DNA of 47,174 nucleotides from UBA2022 sp964621555 (GTDB taxonomy: Bacteria > Patescibacteriota > Dojkabacteria > SC72): positions 1 to 47,174 of the forward strand of contig CAZUOO010000004.1 of assembly GCA_964621555.1 (NCBI GenBank), in the 5' to 3' direction. Below the pieces are notes generated by a model. The model had not been told where the DNA came from. It was given only the letters and a program-made list of their open reading frames with translations, and ran no database searches. This document shows positions 8,922-15,842 of the stretch, piece after piece. Within the stretch, counting starts at the first letter, position 1; each line of letters starts with the position of its first letter. Position numbers and translations under genes: made by a program.

Positions 8922-9335
8922 ATGAAATATAACGGTAAAGAATACGATGTAGTGATTTGGGATTGGCTCTGGACTCTATATTCACGTAAAGACGATAGAC
9001 TCTTTAACTGGGTTGAAGAATATTTTGAGAAATACGGTAGCGAATCACAGAACTACTTAGTTAGCTATGCTTTCTCTCCAACAAAAAGGAATAAATTGAT
9101 TGAGAAGTTTGGTATTGGGAAATATTTTAAGGATATTGTTATAGAGAAGTCTGATAAGTACACGATGTTCAGTAGTATAATCTCAAAGTATGGAATAGAT
9201 AAAAGTAGGCTATTAGTTATTGGGGATAATGTTCTTCATGAAGGTGTTGCATCTAAGCAACTTAAGATTGATTTCGTACCAATTGCGGTTTGGAATGAAT
9301 ACGTATATTCAAAACTTGGGCTTGGGTCTAAATAG
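8922..9335 (+). CDS. HAD-like protein with altered motif I
   Basis: The 137-residue protein resembles a small haloacid-dehalogenase-fold enzyme. Motif I is VVIWDWLWTLY (10-20): the nucleophile Asp14 is kept, but the second aspartate of DxDxT is Leu16. A lysine follows in EKSDKYTMF (motif III region), and motif IV is LVIGDNVLHEG. Loss of the +2 aspartate argues against ordinary phosphatase action; dehalogenase- or phosphonatase-like members also lack it. The cap is minimal. I prefer the ATG at 8922; an in-frame TTG at 8886 would add 12 residues with no family match. Its 3' end overlaps comF by 27 bases on the opposite strand. Confidence 0.65.
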   Translation: MKYNGKEYDVVIWDWLWTLYSRKDDRLFNWVEEYFEKYGSESQNYLVSYAFSPTKRNKLIEKFGIGKYFKDIVIEKSDKYTMFSSIISKYGIDKSRLLVIGDNVLHEGVASKQLKIDFVPIAVWNEYVYSKLGLGSK

Positions 9336-9998
9336 GGAAAACGAATGTATCTCAAGGTGTGGACTGTGTTCATATATTGTTTTCGCCACCTCATTTATCG
9401 TAGATCCAGATGTAACTACATCATCTATAAGGATAACTTTTCTTAACTTCGATGTATTTGCACCTGTATTAACTTTAAAAGAGTTTATGACATTCTTCTG
9501 ACGATTAGACTTTCTAACTTTAGTTTGGGGTTTGGTATTTACAACTCTATTAAGAATTGATGTATCAACTCTTACCCCTGTGAACATTGATACGTATTTA
9601 GCAATGAGTATTGATTGATTGTAACCGCGCTCTCTGACTCTTGTTGTATGAGATGGTATGGGAAGCAGTATCGAGTTGTTGCCAGTGAATTCGTGGTAAT
9701 TGAAATAACTTTGAGCTCTTTCTTTGCATAATGACATCATCTCATCCAAAATTATAAAGGATGATTTAAACTTAACATACTTTAAATATCTTCTCGTCAC
9801 TCTATTGTACTCAAAAGCGATGAACATAGAGGAAACCCCTCGGTGGGTAACTAGACATGAACTGTGTGATATATACCCCTTTGAGACTCTTCTACATATA
9901 TAGCACTGGGGTATCTGATAAATGAAATGTGCGCGACATCCGGCACATATCCATTGGCCGTATTTATAGCAACCAATACAGAATTTTAAAGATAGAAT
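9309..9998 (-). CDS. comF: ComF family phosphoribosyltransferase-like protein, no standard start codon
   Basis: ComF proteins are linked to DNA uptake and have a zinc-binding N-terminus and a PRPP-binding domain. The C-terminal part shows LLPIPSHTTRVRERGYNQS and the PRPP loop VILIDDVVTSGST. The first standard start in frame is ATG 9827, but the frame upstream stays open to 10010 and encodes a clear zinc ribbon: CIGC, ICAGC, CYIC and a later Cys (9980 to about 9860). No ATG, GTG or TTG lies ahead of it, only ATT at 9998 and ATA at 10010. I give the ATT as start. Either a rare start codon is used or an assembly/frameshift problem hides the true one. It ends in TGA. Confidence 0.8.
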   Translation of the reverse strand: MLSLKFCIGCYKYGQWICAGCRAHFIYQIPQCYICRRVSKGYISHSSCLVTHRGVSSMFIAFEYNRVTRRYLKYVKFKSSFIILDEMMSLCKERAQSYFNYHEFTGNNSILLPIPSHTTRVRERGYNQSILIAKYVSMFTGVRVDTSILNRVVNTKPQTKVRKSNRQKNVINSFKVNTGANTSKLRKVILIDDVVTSGSTINEVAKTIYEHSPHLEIHSFSLFRPKPKF

Positions 9999-10087
9999 TT
10001 CTTTTAATATCTACTATTATCTCAGTATATTATTAAATATATATTAAATAGCTTTTATCACGTCCTAACCTATGATATTCTTCAGTG

Positions 10088-11929
10088 ATGATTATAAAAA
10101 GAGGCCTTTTTAAAAATCTATACCATCTTGTTAACTCGGTAGGTGCTATTACGGTGCTTCTCCTTGTTATTAAGGTTTTGGGCTTTGTAAAGATTCGTAT
10201 TATAGCTCAGTTATTCGGTGCAACTAGAGAGCTCGATATATTCTGGGCAGCCTTTACGATCCCTGATACGATTTTCAATGTACTCGTGGCTGGTGCAATT
10301 AATGCTGCTATTATCCCTGTGTTTACAAACTACCTCCATACCGACGCGGTGAAATTAAAGGAGATTTTCAAACGGTTAACTGTAGTATACAGCTCTTTCT
10401 TTATTATCCTTTCAATCGTATTATTCATATTCTCTAGAGATATAGGTGAATGGTTGATTAGTTCAAATCAGCTACATCAATATCTTGGAACAAGCGGAGA
10501 TATTAGTTTAGAGAATATTCAGCTATTTTCTAATATTATGAGGATAATGCTACTTTCTCCAATACTGTTAGGAGTATCAAGCTTGGTAGGGGCGTACTTG
10601 CAATCACACAAGAGGTTTTTCACAGCTACACTCGCACCACTATTGTATAACCTTGGTATGATATTGGGAGCATTAGTATTAGTAAAGGTTTTCAATATTG
10701 GTATATACGGAATTGCATGGGCGGTGGTACTTGCTTCACTATTACATCTGTTGATCCAGCTCCCTGAGTTCTTGCATATCTATAAGTCTGTTCCAGAAAA
10801 GTTCACAACCAAAATCTATAACTTAATAACCAACCTTTGGTCTAAAGAGATTGTCCAGGTTTTCAAATTAGCACTCCCACGAATCATTGGGTTGTTGGGA
10901 GAACAGGTAAATGTCGTGGTTAATACTGTGATTAGTTTTACACTATCTGCAGGAGCTTTGAGTGCCTATAAATTTGCACTGAGTCTTCATCTTTTTCCTG
11001 TTCAGATCTTCGCAGGGGCTATATCTCAAATTGTACTTCCAAAACTCTCTGAGGAGTTTGCGGTAGGGAAGAAAAAAGCCTTTATGAGAACTTTCAACGG
11101 TGCACTAAGGCAGACCCTCTTCATAATCCTACCAATTGCTGCTGTTATTCTGGTACTAAGATTGCCTTTGGTTAGACTCGCCTATGGAGTGGGAGAGTTC
11201 GATTGGTGGGCCACAGTTATAACTTCATGGTGTCTAGCACTACTCGCTATCTCAATTGTTGCCCAATCAGCTGTATCTATAATCCTTCGTGCATTCTACG
11301 CTATACACGAAACTAAACTCCCTCTTATCGCAACCTTCGTATCTATAGTTATTAATATTCTTTGTGGATACTACCTAACCAATTTCTTTAGTCACTACTG
11401 GGATTGGAGACCAATTATTGCTCAAATCGCTTCACAGCTGAGCTATATCAGTACTGCAGATCTGTTACAGGTAATGGGGTCATTTGCGCAAGATACGTTT
11501 AGATGGATGCAGTCACGAAATCTTTCAGATGCTGCGGTGGGTGGATTGGCCCTTGGCTTGAGCATCTCCTTTATTGCGGAGATGTTTGTGGCAGGTTGGT
11601 TGTTACAAAGAAAGATCAAGGTATTTTCATGGAAACTCACGTTTAAACCTCTTTCAAAAATACTTTTGAACACTTTGATTATGCTTGTAAGCATGTACTA
11701 CATATTCAAGCTCTCTGACTTTAACCTTGATACAACTAAAACAGTTTCCGTAGTTGGAGTTACAGTTATAACATCATTGTATGGACTATTAGTATACGTA
11801 ATTGGTGCGAAGGTGTTTAAGATCCACGAGCTTGAAACTGTTCTTAAAAAGGCCTCCTCGCTATTCTCCCCACTACTACAAATGTTGCAATCAGTTATCA
11901 GAAGGAGGGTGCATGCAAAAGAAAACTAA
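10088..11929 (+). CDS. murJ: Lipid II flippase MurJ
   Basis: MurJ moves lipid-linked peptidoglycan precursor across the inner membrane. The 613-residue protein has about 14 hydrophobic helices and typical MurJ features: RIIAQLFGATRELDIFWAAF near the N-terminus, IPDTIFNVLVAGAINAAIIPVF, and LPKLSEEFAVGKKKAF before the second half. It is about 100 residues longer than E. coli MurJ. Much of the difference is a soluble insert around residues 430-475 (WDWRPIIAQIASQLSYIS and following) plus a longer C-terminus. I start at ATG 10088; a GTG directly before it is possible. A TATTCT at 10076-10081 lies six bases upstream of that ATG, suggesting a leaderless mRNA. The next gene overlaps its last 17 bases. 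Confidence 0.93.
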   Translation: MIIKRGLFKNLYHLVNSVGAITVLLLVIKVLGFVKIRIIAQLFGATRELDIFWAAFTIPDTIFNVLVAGAINAAIIPVFTNYLHTDAVKLKEIFKRLTVVYSSFFIILSIVLFIFSRDIGEWLISSNQLHQYLGTSGDISLENIQLFSNIMRIMLLSPILLGVSSLVGAYLQSHKRFFTATLAPLLYNLGMILGALVLVKVFNIGIYGIAWAVVLASLLHLLIQLPEFLHIYKSVPEKFTTKIYNLITNLWSKEIVQVFKLALPRIIGLLGEQVNVVVNTVISFTLSAGALSAYKFALSLHLFPVQIFAGAISQIVLPKLSEEFAVGKKKAFMRTFNGALRQTLFIILPIAAVILVLRLPLVRLAYGVGEFDWWATVITSWCLALLAISIVAQSAVSIILRAFYAIHETKLPLIATFVSIVINILCGYYLTNFFSHYWDWRPIIAQIASQLSYISTADLLQVMGSFAQDTFRWMQSRNLSDAAVGGLALGLSISFIAEMFVAGWLLQRKIKVFSWKLTFKPLSKILLNTLIMLVSMYYIFKLSDFNLDTTKTVSVVGVTVITSLYGLLVYVIGAKVFKIHELETVLKKASSLFSPLLQMLQSVIRRRVHAKEN

Positions 11930-12554
11930 GAGAAAGCTAGGCCTGAGCTTCTTTCTAATCGCTATCCCAATATCATTGATTATCTCCATTACCTTAGTCT
12001 CCATCCTTCTTTTCTTTGCAATTCGATCGAACTATATGAGTTGGGAGAGGAAGTTTGAAGATTCACACCTATCTACAGACTATGTGAAGATAGAGAAGAG
12101 TATGGTTGGTGATGTAGATAAATTGATAGCCTCTTTTAAGGAAAGCCAGAAAGATATTGATTTCATAGAGATTGATAAAGTGCTTTTCACCAACCTGCTG
12201 GCCACTAATATTAATGAGAATATGCCATCCAACATAAGAATAAAGAAAGGGTATGTAGAAGCTTCCAAAGGTTTTTGGAAAATATACTATTTAACATCTG
12301 TTCCAGTCTTGGGAGATGTTTGGATATATTTTGATCTGAATAAAGACACCGTTGAGAGCACAGATGTGTATATAACCGATATGAAGCTAGGTAATCTATC
12401 TGTGAGGGATTGGGGTGGTGATTCGGTAATATCTAGTGTGAATAACGGCATAAAAGAAGCTATGATTCTAATCACTCAAAAGGATTTCACAGGTAGGACA
12501 ATTCGTAATATTGAGTTAGATACTGAAAGTCTGATTATCAAGGGAGAGAAATAG
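11913..12554 (+). CDS. Hypothetical membrane-anchored protein downstream of murJ
   Basis: The 213-residue protein begins MQKKTKRKLG, followed by one strong transmembrane helix at about residues 10-34 and an extracytoplasmic domain of about 175 residues. That layout (basic start, signal anchor, compact alpha/beta domain with VDKLIASF and NIRIKKGYVEAS) recalls YpmS-like proteins, but the similarity is too weak to name it. The start is the ATG at 11913: it has a clear Shine-Dalgarno sequence AAGGAGGG at 11902-11909, one of the few in this window, and overlaps murJ by 17 bases, implying translational coupling. A role in envelope assembly is inferred only from this pairing. Confidence 0.75.
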   Translation: MQKKTKRKLGLSFFLIAIPISLIISITLVSILLFFAIRSNYMSWERKFEDSHLSTDYVKIEKSMVGDVDKLIASFKESQKDIDFIEIDKVLFTNLLATNINENMPSNIRIKKGYVEASKGFWKIYYLTSVPVLGDVWIYFDLNKDTVESTDVYITDMKLGNLSVRDWGGDSVISSVNNGIKEAMILITQKDFTGRTIRNIELDTESLIIKGEK

Positions 12555-12570
12555 AATAGGTCCTCAATAC

Positions 12571-12599
12571 TTGACAATCGATACATCACACCCTAAAAT
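12571..12599 (+). promoter_or_regulatory. groES-groEL promoter
   Basis: TTGACA (12571-12576) is a perfect -35. It is followed after exactly 17 bases by TAAAAT (12594-12599), a 5/6 -10. The CIRCE-like repeat starts at the next base. The leader to the groES ATG at 12648 would be about 42 bases. Confidence 0.75.
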
Positions 12600-12626
12600 C
12601 TAGCAATCATCACATTGATTTGCTAA
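12600..12626 (+). promoter_or_regulatory. CIRCE-like operator of groES-groEL
   Basis: CTAGCAATC (12600-12608), nine bases, then ATTTGCTAA (12618-12626) match CIRCE in 7 of 9 and 6 of 9 positions. The left half shares eight of nine bases with the hrcA site, the spacer length is identical, and both sites begin at the base after the -10. Together these make HrcA control of groESL likely. Confidence 0.72.
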
Positions 12627-12647
12627 TTAAATTTATACATTATAAAT

Positions 12648-12941
12648 ATGTCTACAAACATACCAATACAACCATTAGGTAAGAGAGTTGTAGTATCTCC
12701 AGATCAAGTTGAGGAGAAAACAGCAGGTGGATTATACGTCCCTGCAAGTGCAAGTGAAGATAAAAAACCAGAAACTGGAAAAGTCGTTTCACTAGGCATT
12801 GTTAACGAGAAAGATTTCAAATTTACAGTCTCAATTGGAGACCGAGTATACTTTAAAAAATACTCTCCTGAAGAAATAGAAGTTAATGGCGAGAAATATT
12901 ATATTCTCGATGAGGCTGACGTTCTCGCAATTGTTAAGTAA
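12648..12941 (+). CDS. groES: Co-chaperonin GroES
   Basis: GroES caps the GroEL folding chamber. The 97-residue protein has the usual beginning IQPLGKRVVVSPDQVEEKTAGGLYVP, containing the start of the mobile loop (KTAGGLYVPASASEDKKPETG). It ends YYILDEADVLAIVK, as in the family. It is 26 bases before groEL and under the same CIRCE-bearing promoter. No Shine-Dalgarno sequence is visible; the leader just before the ATG is almost all A and T. Confidence 0.97.
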   Translation: MSTNIPIQPLGKRVVVSPDQVEEKTAGGLYVPASASEDKKPETGKVVSLGIVNEKDFKFTVSIGDRVYFKKYSPEEIEVNGEKYYILDEADVLAIVK

Positions 12942-12967
12942 TTATATAAATTTAAATATTACAGACT

Positions 12968-14605
12968 ATGGCAAAGCAAATTATCTACGATGAAGAGGCA
13001 AGAAAGAAATTAAAGGCTGGTGTTGATATGCTAGCTAACGCAGTTAAAGTTACATTAGGCCCTAAAGGAAGAAATGTAGCTTTGGCTAAAAAATATGGTT
13101 CTCAAGTTGTTACAAAAGACGGAGTAACTGTTGCTAATGAGATTGAGCTTGCTGATCCATTCATGAACCTTGGAGCACAGATGCTTAAAGGTGCAGCTGA
13201 GAGTACCAATAAGCTTGCAGGAGACGGTACCACTACTGCAACTGTACTAGCTCAGGCCATTGCAGGACTTGGGCTTAGAAACGTTGCTGCAGGTGCAAAT
13301 CCAATTGCCGTTAAAAGAGGAATGGATAAAGGTGTTGAGGCTGTTGTGGAATACCTAAAGAAAACTGCTAAAACCATCTCCACTAAAGAAGAGATCTCCG
13401 ATGTAGCTACAATTTCTGCAAATAATGATTCCTCACTAGGAAAAATGATTGCAGAGGTTTTCGATAAGATTGGTAAGGATGGTGTTTTGACAATTGAAGA
13501 AGCCAGAGGTTTCTTTGATGAGATTGAATATACCCAAGGATATCAATTTGATAGAGGTTATGTGAGCTCATACTTTGTAACAAACTCAGAGTCTTTAGAG
13601 GCTCTAATGGATAATCCATACATCTTAATTACAGATAAAAAGCTCTCCTCTCTACAGGATATCCAAGCAATTGCAGAGAAAGTTTTACAAGCTGCAGATA
13701 GGCCATTATTAATTGTAGCTGATGATATTGAAAATCAAGCCCTCGCAACTTTGGTTGTGAATAAACTTAGAGGTACATTAAACGTTGTGGCTGTTAAGGC
13801 TCCAGGTTTTGGAGATAAAAGGAAAGAAATGTTGCAGGATCTCGCAATACTCACAGGTGGTACATATATCTCTGAGGAAGTAGGGAGAACTCTTGATTCT
13901 GTTGATATCACAGATCTAGGCTCCGCTAAGAAAGTTGTAGTTTCTAAAGAAAATACAATCGTAATTGAAGGTAAGGGGGAGAAGAAAGCTCTTGATAGTA
14001 GGGTAGAGGAAATTAAGGCTCAGATAAGTAAAACATCTTCTGACTACGATAAAGAGAAGATGCAAGAAAGACTTGCTAAGCTTTCAGGTGGAGTTGCAAT
14101 AATAAAGGTTGGAGCTGCATCAGAGGTTGAGGCTAAAGAGAAGAAACAGAGAGTTGAGGACGCCGTTAACGCAACAAGAGCGGCTCTAGAAGAGGGTGTT
14201 GTCGCAGGAGGTGGACTTGCCCTTCACAACTCTAGAGAGGTGCTTGATAGTGTTAAGGTAATTGATCAGGATGAAAAGATTGGAATCCAAATCTTAAAAG
14301 AAGTCTTAAGCGCACCTTTGAAGCAAATTGCTCAGAATGCAGGTCAAGATGGAGCTGTTGTAGCTTCAAACTGTGGTAAAGATAAGGGATATGATGCTAA
14401 AAACGATAAGTATATTAATATGCTTGAAGCAGGTATCTCCGACCCAGTTAAGGTTACAAGATTAGCTCTTGTAAACGGTGCATCTGTTGGAACTATGCTC
14501 ATAACTACTGAAGCTGTTGTTGCTGATCTACCAGAAGAAACAAAGGAGTCAAATCCAATGGCTGGTGGAATGGGTGACATGGGAGGAATGGGCGGTATGA
14601 TGTAA
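12968..14605 (+). CDS. groEL: Chaperonin GroEL
   Basis: GroEL is the 60-kDa ATP-driven folding chamber. The 545-residue length is normal and the conserved segments are present: VTLGPKGRNVALAKKYG, the ATP loop AGDGTTTATVLAQAI near residue 85, LEEGVVAGGG near 410, and the Gly-Gly-Met tail GGMGDMGGMGGMM. Catalytic aspartates appear in the usual DGTTT and DKIG contexts. It is the second gene of groES-groEL and ends before a bidirectional hairpin shared with the convergent regulator gene. Confidence 0.98.
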   Translation: MAKQIIYDEEARKKLKAGVDMLANAVKVTLGPKGRNVALAKKYGSQVVTKDGVTVANEIELADPFMNLGAQMLKGAAESTNKLAGDGTTTATVLAQAIAGLGLRNVAAGANPIAVKRGMDKGVEAVVEYLKKTAKTISTKEEISDVATISANNDSSLGKMIAEVFDKIGKDGVLTIEEARGFFDEIEYTQGYQFDRGYVSSYFVTNSESLEALMDNPYILITDKKLSSLQDIQAIAEKVLQAADRPLLIVADDIENQALATLVVNKLRGTLNVVAVKAPGFGDKRKEMLQDLAILTGGTYISEEVGRTLDSVDITDLGSAKKVVVSKENTIVIEGKGEKKALDSRVEEIKAQISKTSSDYDKEKMQERLAKLSGGVAIIKVGAASEVEAKEKKQRVEDAVNATRAALEEGVVAGGGLALHNSREVLDSVKVIDQDEKIGIQILKEVLSAPLKQIAQNAGQDGAVVASNCGKDKGYDAKNDKYINMLEAGISDPVKVTRLALVNGASVGTMLITTEAVVADLPEETKESNPMAGGMGDMGGMGGMM

Positions 14606-14625
14606 TCAAACGTGTCCATTCGATG

Positions 14626-14655
14626 AAAGGAGAGGGTGAAATATCCCTCTCTTTT
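14626..14655. terminator. Bidirectional terminator hairpin between groEL and the XRE regulator
   Basis: AAAGGAGAGGG (14626-14636) pairs with CCCTCTCTTTT (14645-14655) over an eight-base loop. It has 11 pairs including one G-U. It has A-rich sequence on one side and T-rich on the other, so it can terminate both groEL (plus) and the convergent regulator gene, which ends three bases away at 14658. Confidence 0.75.
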
Positions 14656-14657
14656 CT

Positions 14658-15185
14658 TTATATATACTTAACCTCTTGTGCAATCACTTGCCCAATTGCG
14701 TTCTCGGGGTTATTTGTAAAATTGAACTCACTATTACTTTCACTTATGTATATACCATTCTCACCTATAATCTCCTTTGAGATATATACTATCCCCATAT
14801 CTCTAATATCCAGTGTTTTATTCTTTACTAACCTACTTTCAATTGCAAAAACATATGTGTTCAACTCATATATCCACTTAGGAGCGGTATAGAAGAATGT
14901 TGTATTCCCCTGTGAGAAATCCCTAGTCTCTGGTATTGAGGTAAAGAGGGGGATGTCAAAATACCTATACTCACTTGCATTGTTACTATTTTGTAATAAT
15001 TGTGATGGAGTCGTCTTCAATGCCTCTGAAATACTATCAATACGTGAAAATGGAGAGTTGGCTCCCCGTTCATATCTAGATACCATTTCCCATGTAACCC
15101 CAATCCTATCTGCAAGTTCTTGCTGAGTCATTTCCAATTTATGCCTATAATCCCTAATTTTCCTCCCTACCTCTCTATATTTCAT
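14658..15185 (-). CDS. XRE-family regulator with degenerate LexA/CI-like C-terminal domain
   Basis: Residues 1-65 are a lambda-CI/XRE helix-turn-helix (IRDYRHKLEMTQQELADRIG, then VTWEMVSRYERGANSPFSRI). Residues 80-175 have the sequence rhythm of a peptidase S24 domain: IPLFTSIPETRDF, TYVFAIESRLVKNKTLDIRDMGIVYISKE, ENGIYI. The GxSM of an active protease is replaced (AIESRL) and no clear catalytic lysine is visible, so self-cleavage is unlikely. A perfect 22-bp palindrome (15177-15198) spans its start codon, the expected place for an autoregulatory operator. It is divergent from a 45-codon ORF. The C-terminal assignment is tentative. Confidence 0.8.
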   Translation of the reverse strand: MKYREVGRKIRDYRHKLEMTQQELADRIGVTWEMVSRYERGANSPFSRIDSISEALKTTPSQLLQNSNNASEYRYFDIPLFTSIPETRDFSQGNTTFFYTAPKWIYELNTYVFAIESRLVKNKTLDIRDMGIVYISKEIIGENGIYISESNSEFNFTNNPENAIGQVIAQEVKYI

Positions 15186-15198
15186 ATATATGAAATAT
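15177..15198. repeat. Perfect 22-bp palindrome, probable operator
   Basis: ATATTTCATAT followed by ATATGAAATAT is an exact inverted repeat of 22 bp. It covers the first codon of the XRE regulator (ATG at 15185-15183) and lies between that gene and the divergent small ORF. Dyads of this size at the start of a helix-turn-helix gene usually bind that dimeric regulator. The sequence is A/T-rich, so chance contributes. Confidence 0.55.
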
Positions 15199-15249
15199 TA
15201 GTAGATGTCGGTTTGATATTATATAGAATAATATGTCGTGTACGCATTT

Positions 15250-15387
15250 ATGAGAAATCAAATACTTAATATCGTATCTAAACTCGAGGAGCTCTTTATG
15301 CTTATGCCAAGAGAGAATAGGGGGAGGATTTTAAAGTTGGTGGAACAAATCGATGTACTTTGGGACGCTTTTAAAAAGAAAATATAA
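15250..15387 (+). CDS. Small ORF, 45 residues, divergent from the XRE regulator
   Basis: ATG 15250 to TAA 15387 encodes 45 residues that I do not recognise: MRNQILNIVSKLEELFMLMP, then a second helix-like half RILKLVEQIDVLWDAFKKKI. Both halves have hydrophobic residues every three to four positions, so the product could be a helical hairpin. The ORF fills a space otherwise empty, starts 51 bases from the 22-bp palindrome, and overlaps the convergent metallopeptidase gene by 17 bases. There is no visible ribosome-binding site. It may be a real small protein or a chance frame. Confidence 0.4.
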   Translation: MRNQILNIVSKLEELFMLMPRENRGRILKLVEQIDVLWDAFKKKI

Positions 15388-15820
15388 AGAACTTCCTTCT
15401 AGCATATCTTCTTCTGGTCCTCGTCCCAATAACGCTTCTCCAGTTTGAATCAATCCATTCTTTCGAGGCTTTTAACTCACTCTCAAGTCCTCTCTTTATT
15501 AGGTCCCTATCTACAATATTTCCCCTATGCGGATCTTTATATAGTTTAGGAAGGGGAGAGTTAAAACCGTGAGAATAGTGGACTAGCTCATGAGCAATGG
15601 TTGTAAGAAGCACAACTTCAGGAACTTTCTCATCTGCAAAGTATCCTGTGAGTACTATATTTGAGGTTGAAGTATCACCTCTACGTGATTTAATAGCGCC
15701 AAGTTGTCGATATGACTTCCTTCCAAATTTAATAGTTACGGTATTGGCAATAGGGATGTCTGAGAAATATGTATCCCATATAGTTGAAAGCAGTTGTTCA
15801 AGGTAGTGGTTGTTTCTCAT
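15371..15820 (-). CDS. SprT-like zinc metallopeptidase (HELVH)
   Basis: The 149-residue protein has one HExxH zinc-peptidase motif, AHELVHYSHGF, with His77, Glu78 and His81. A further conserved block KDPHRGNIVDRDLIKRGLE (His98 a possible third ligand) follows, and the basic end is rich in Arg (TRTRRRYARRK). The size and order resemble stand-alone SprT-like minimal metalloproteases. No transmembrane segment is present, so it is cytoplasmic. It is upstream of, and on the same strand as, the XRE regulator. The substrate is unknown; an ImmA-like role on that regulator is only speculation. Confidence 0.7.
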   Translation of the reverse strand: MRNNHYLEQLLSTIWDTYFSDIPIANTVTIKFGRKSYRQLGAIKSRRGDTSTSNIVLTGYFADEKVPEVVLLTTIAHELVHYSHGFNSPLPKLYKDPHRGNIVDRDLIKRGLESELKASKEWIDSNWRSVIGTRTRRRYARRKFFIFSF

Positions 15821-15842
15821 TTGATGGTATTATATCTGATAT

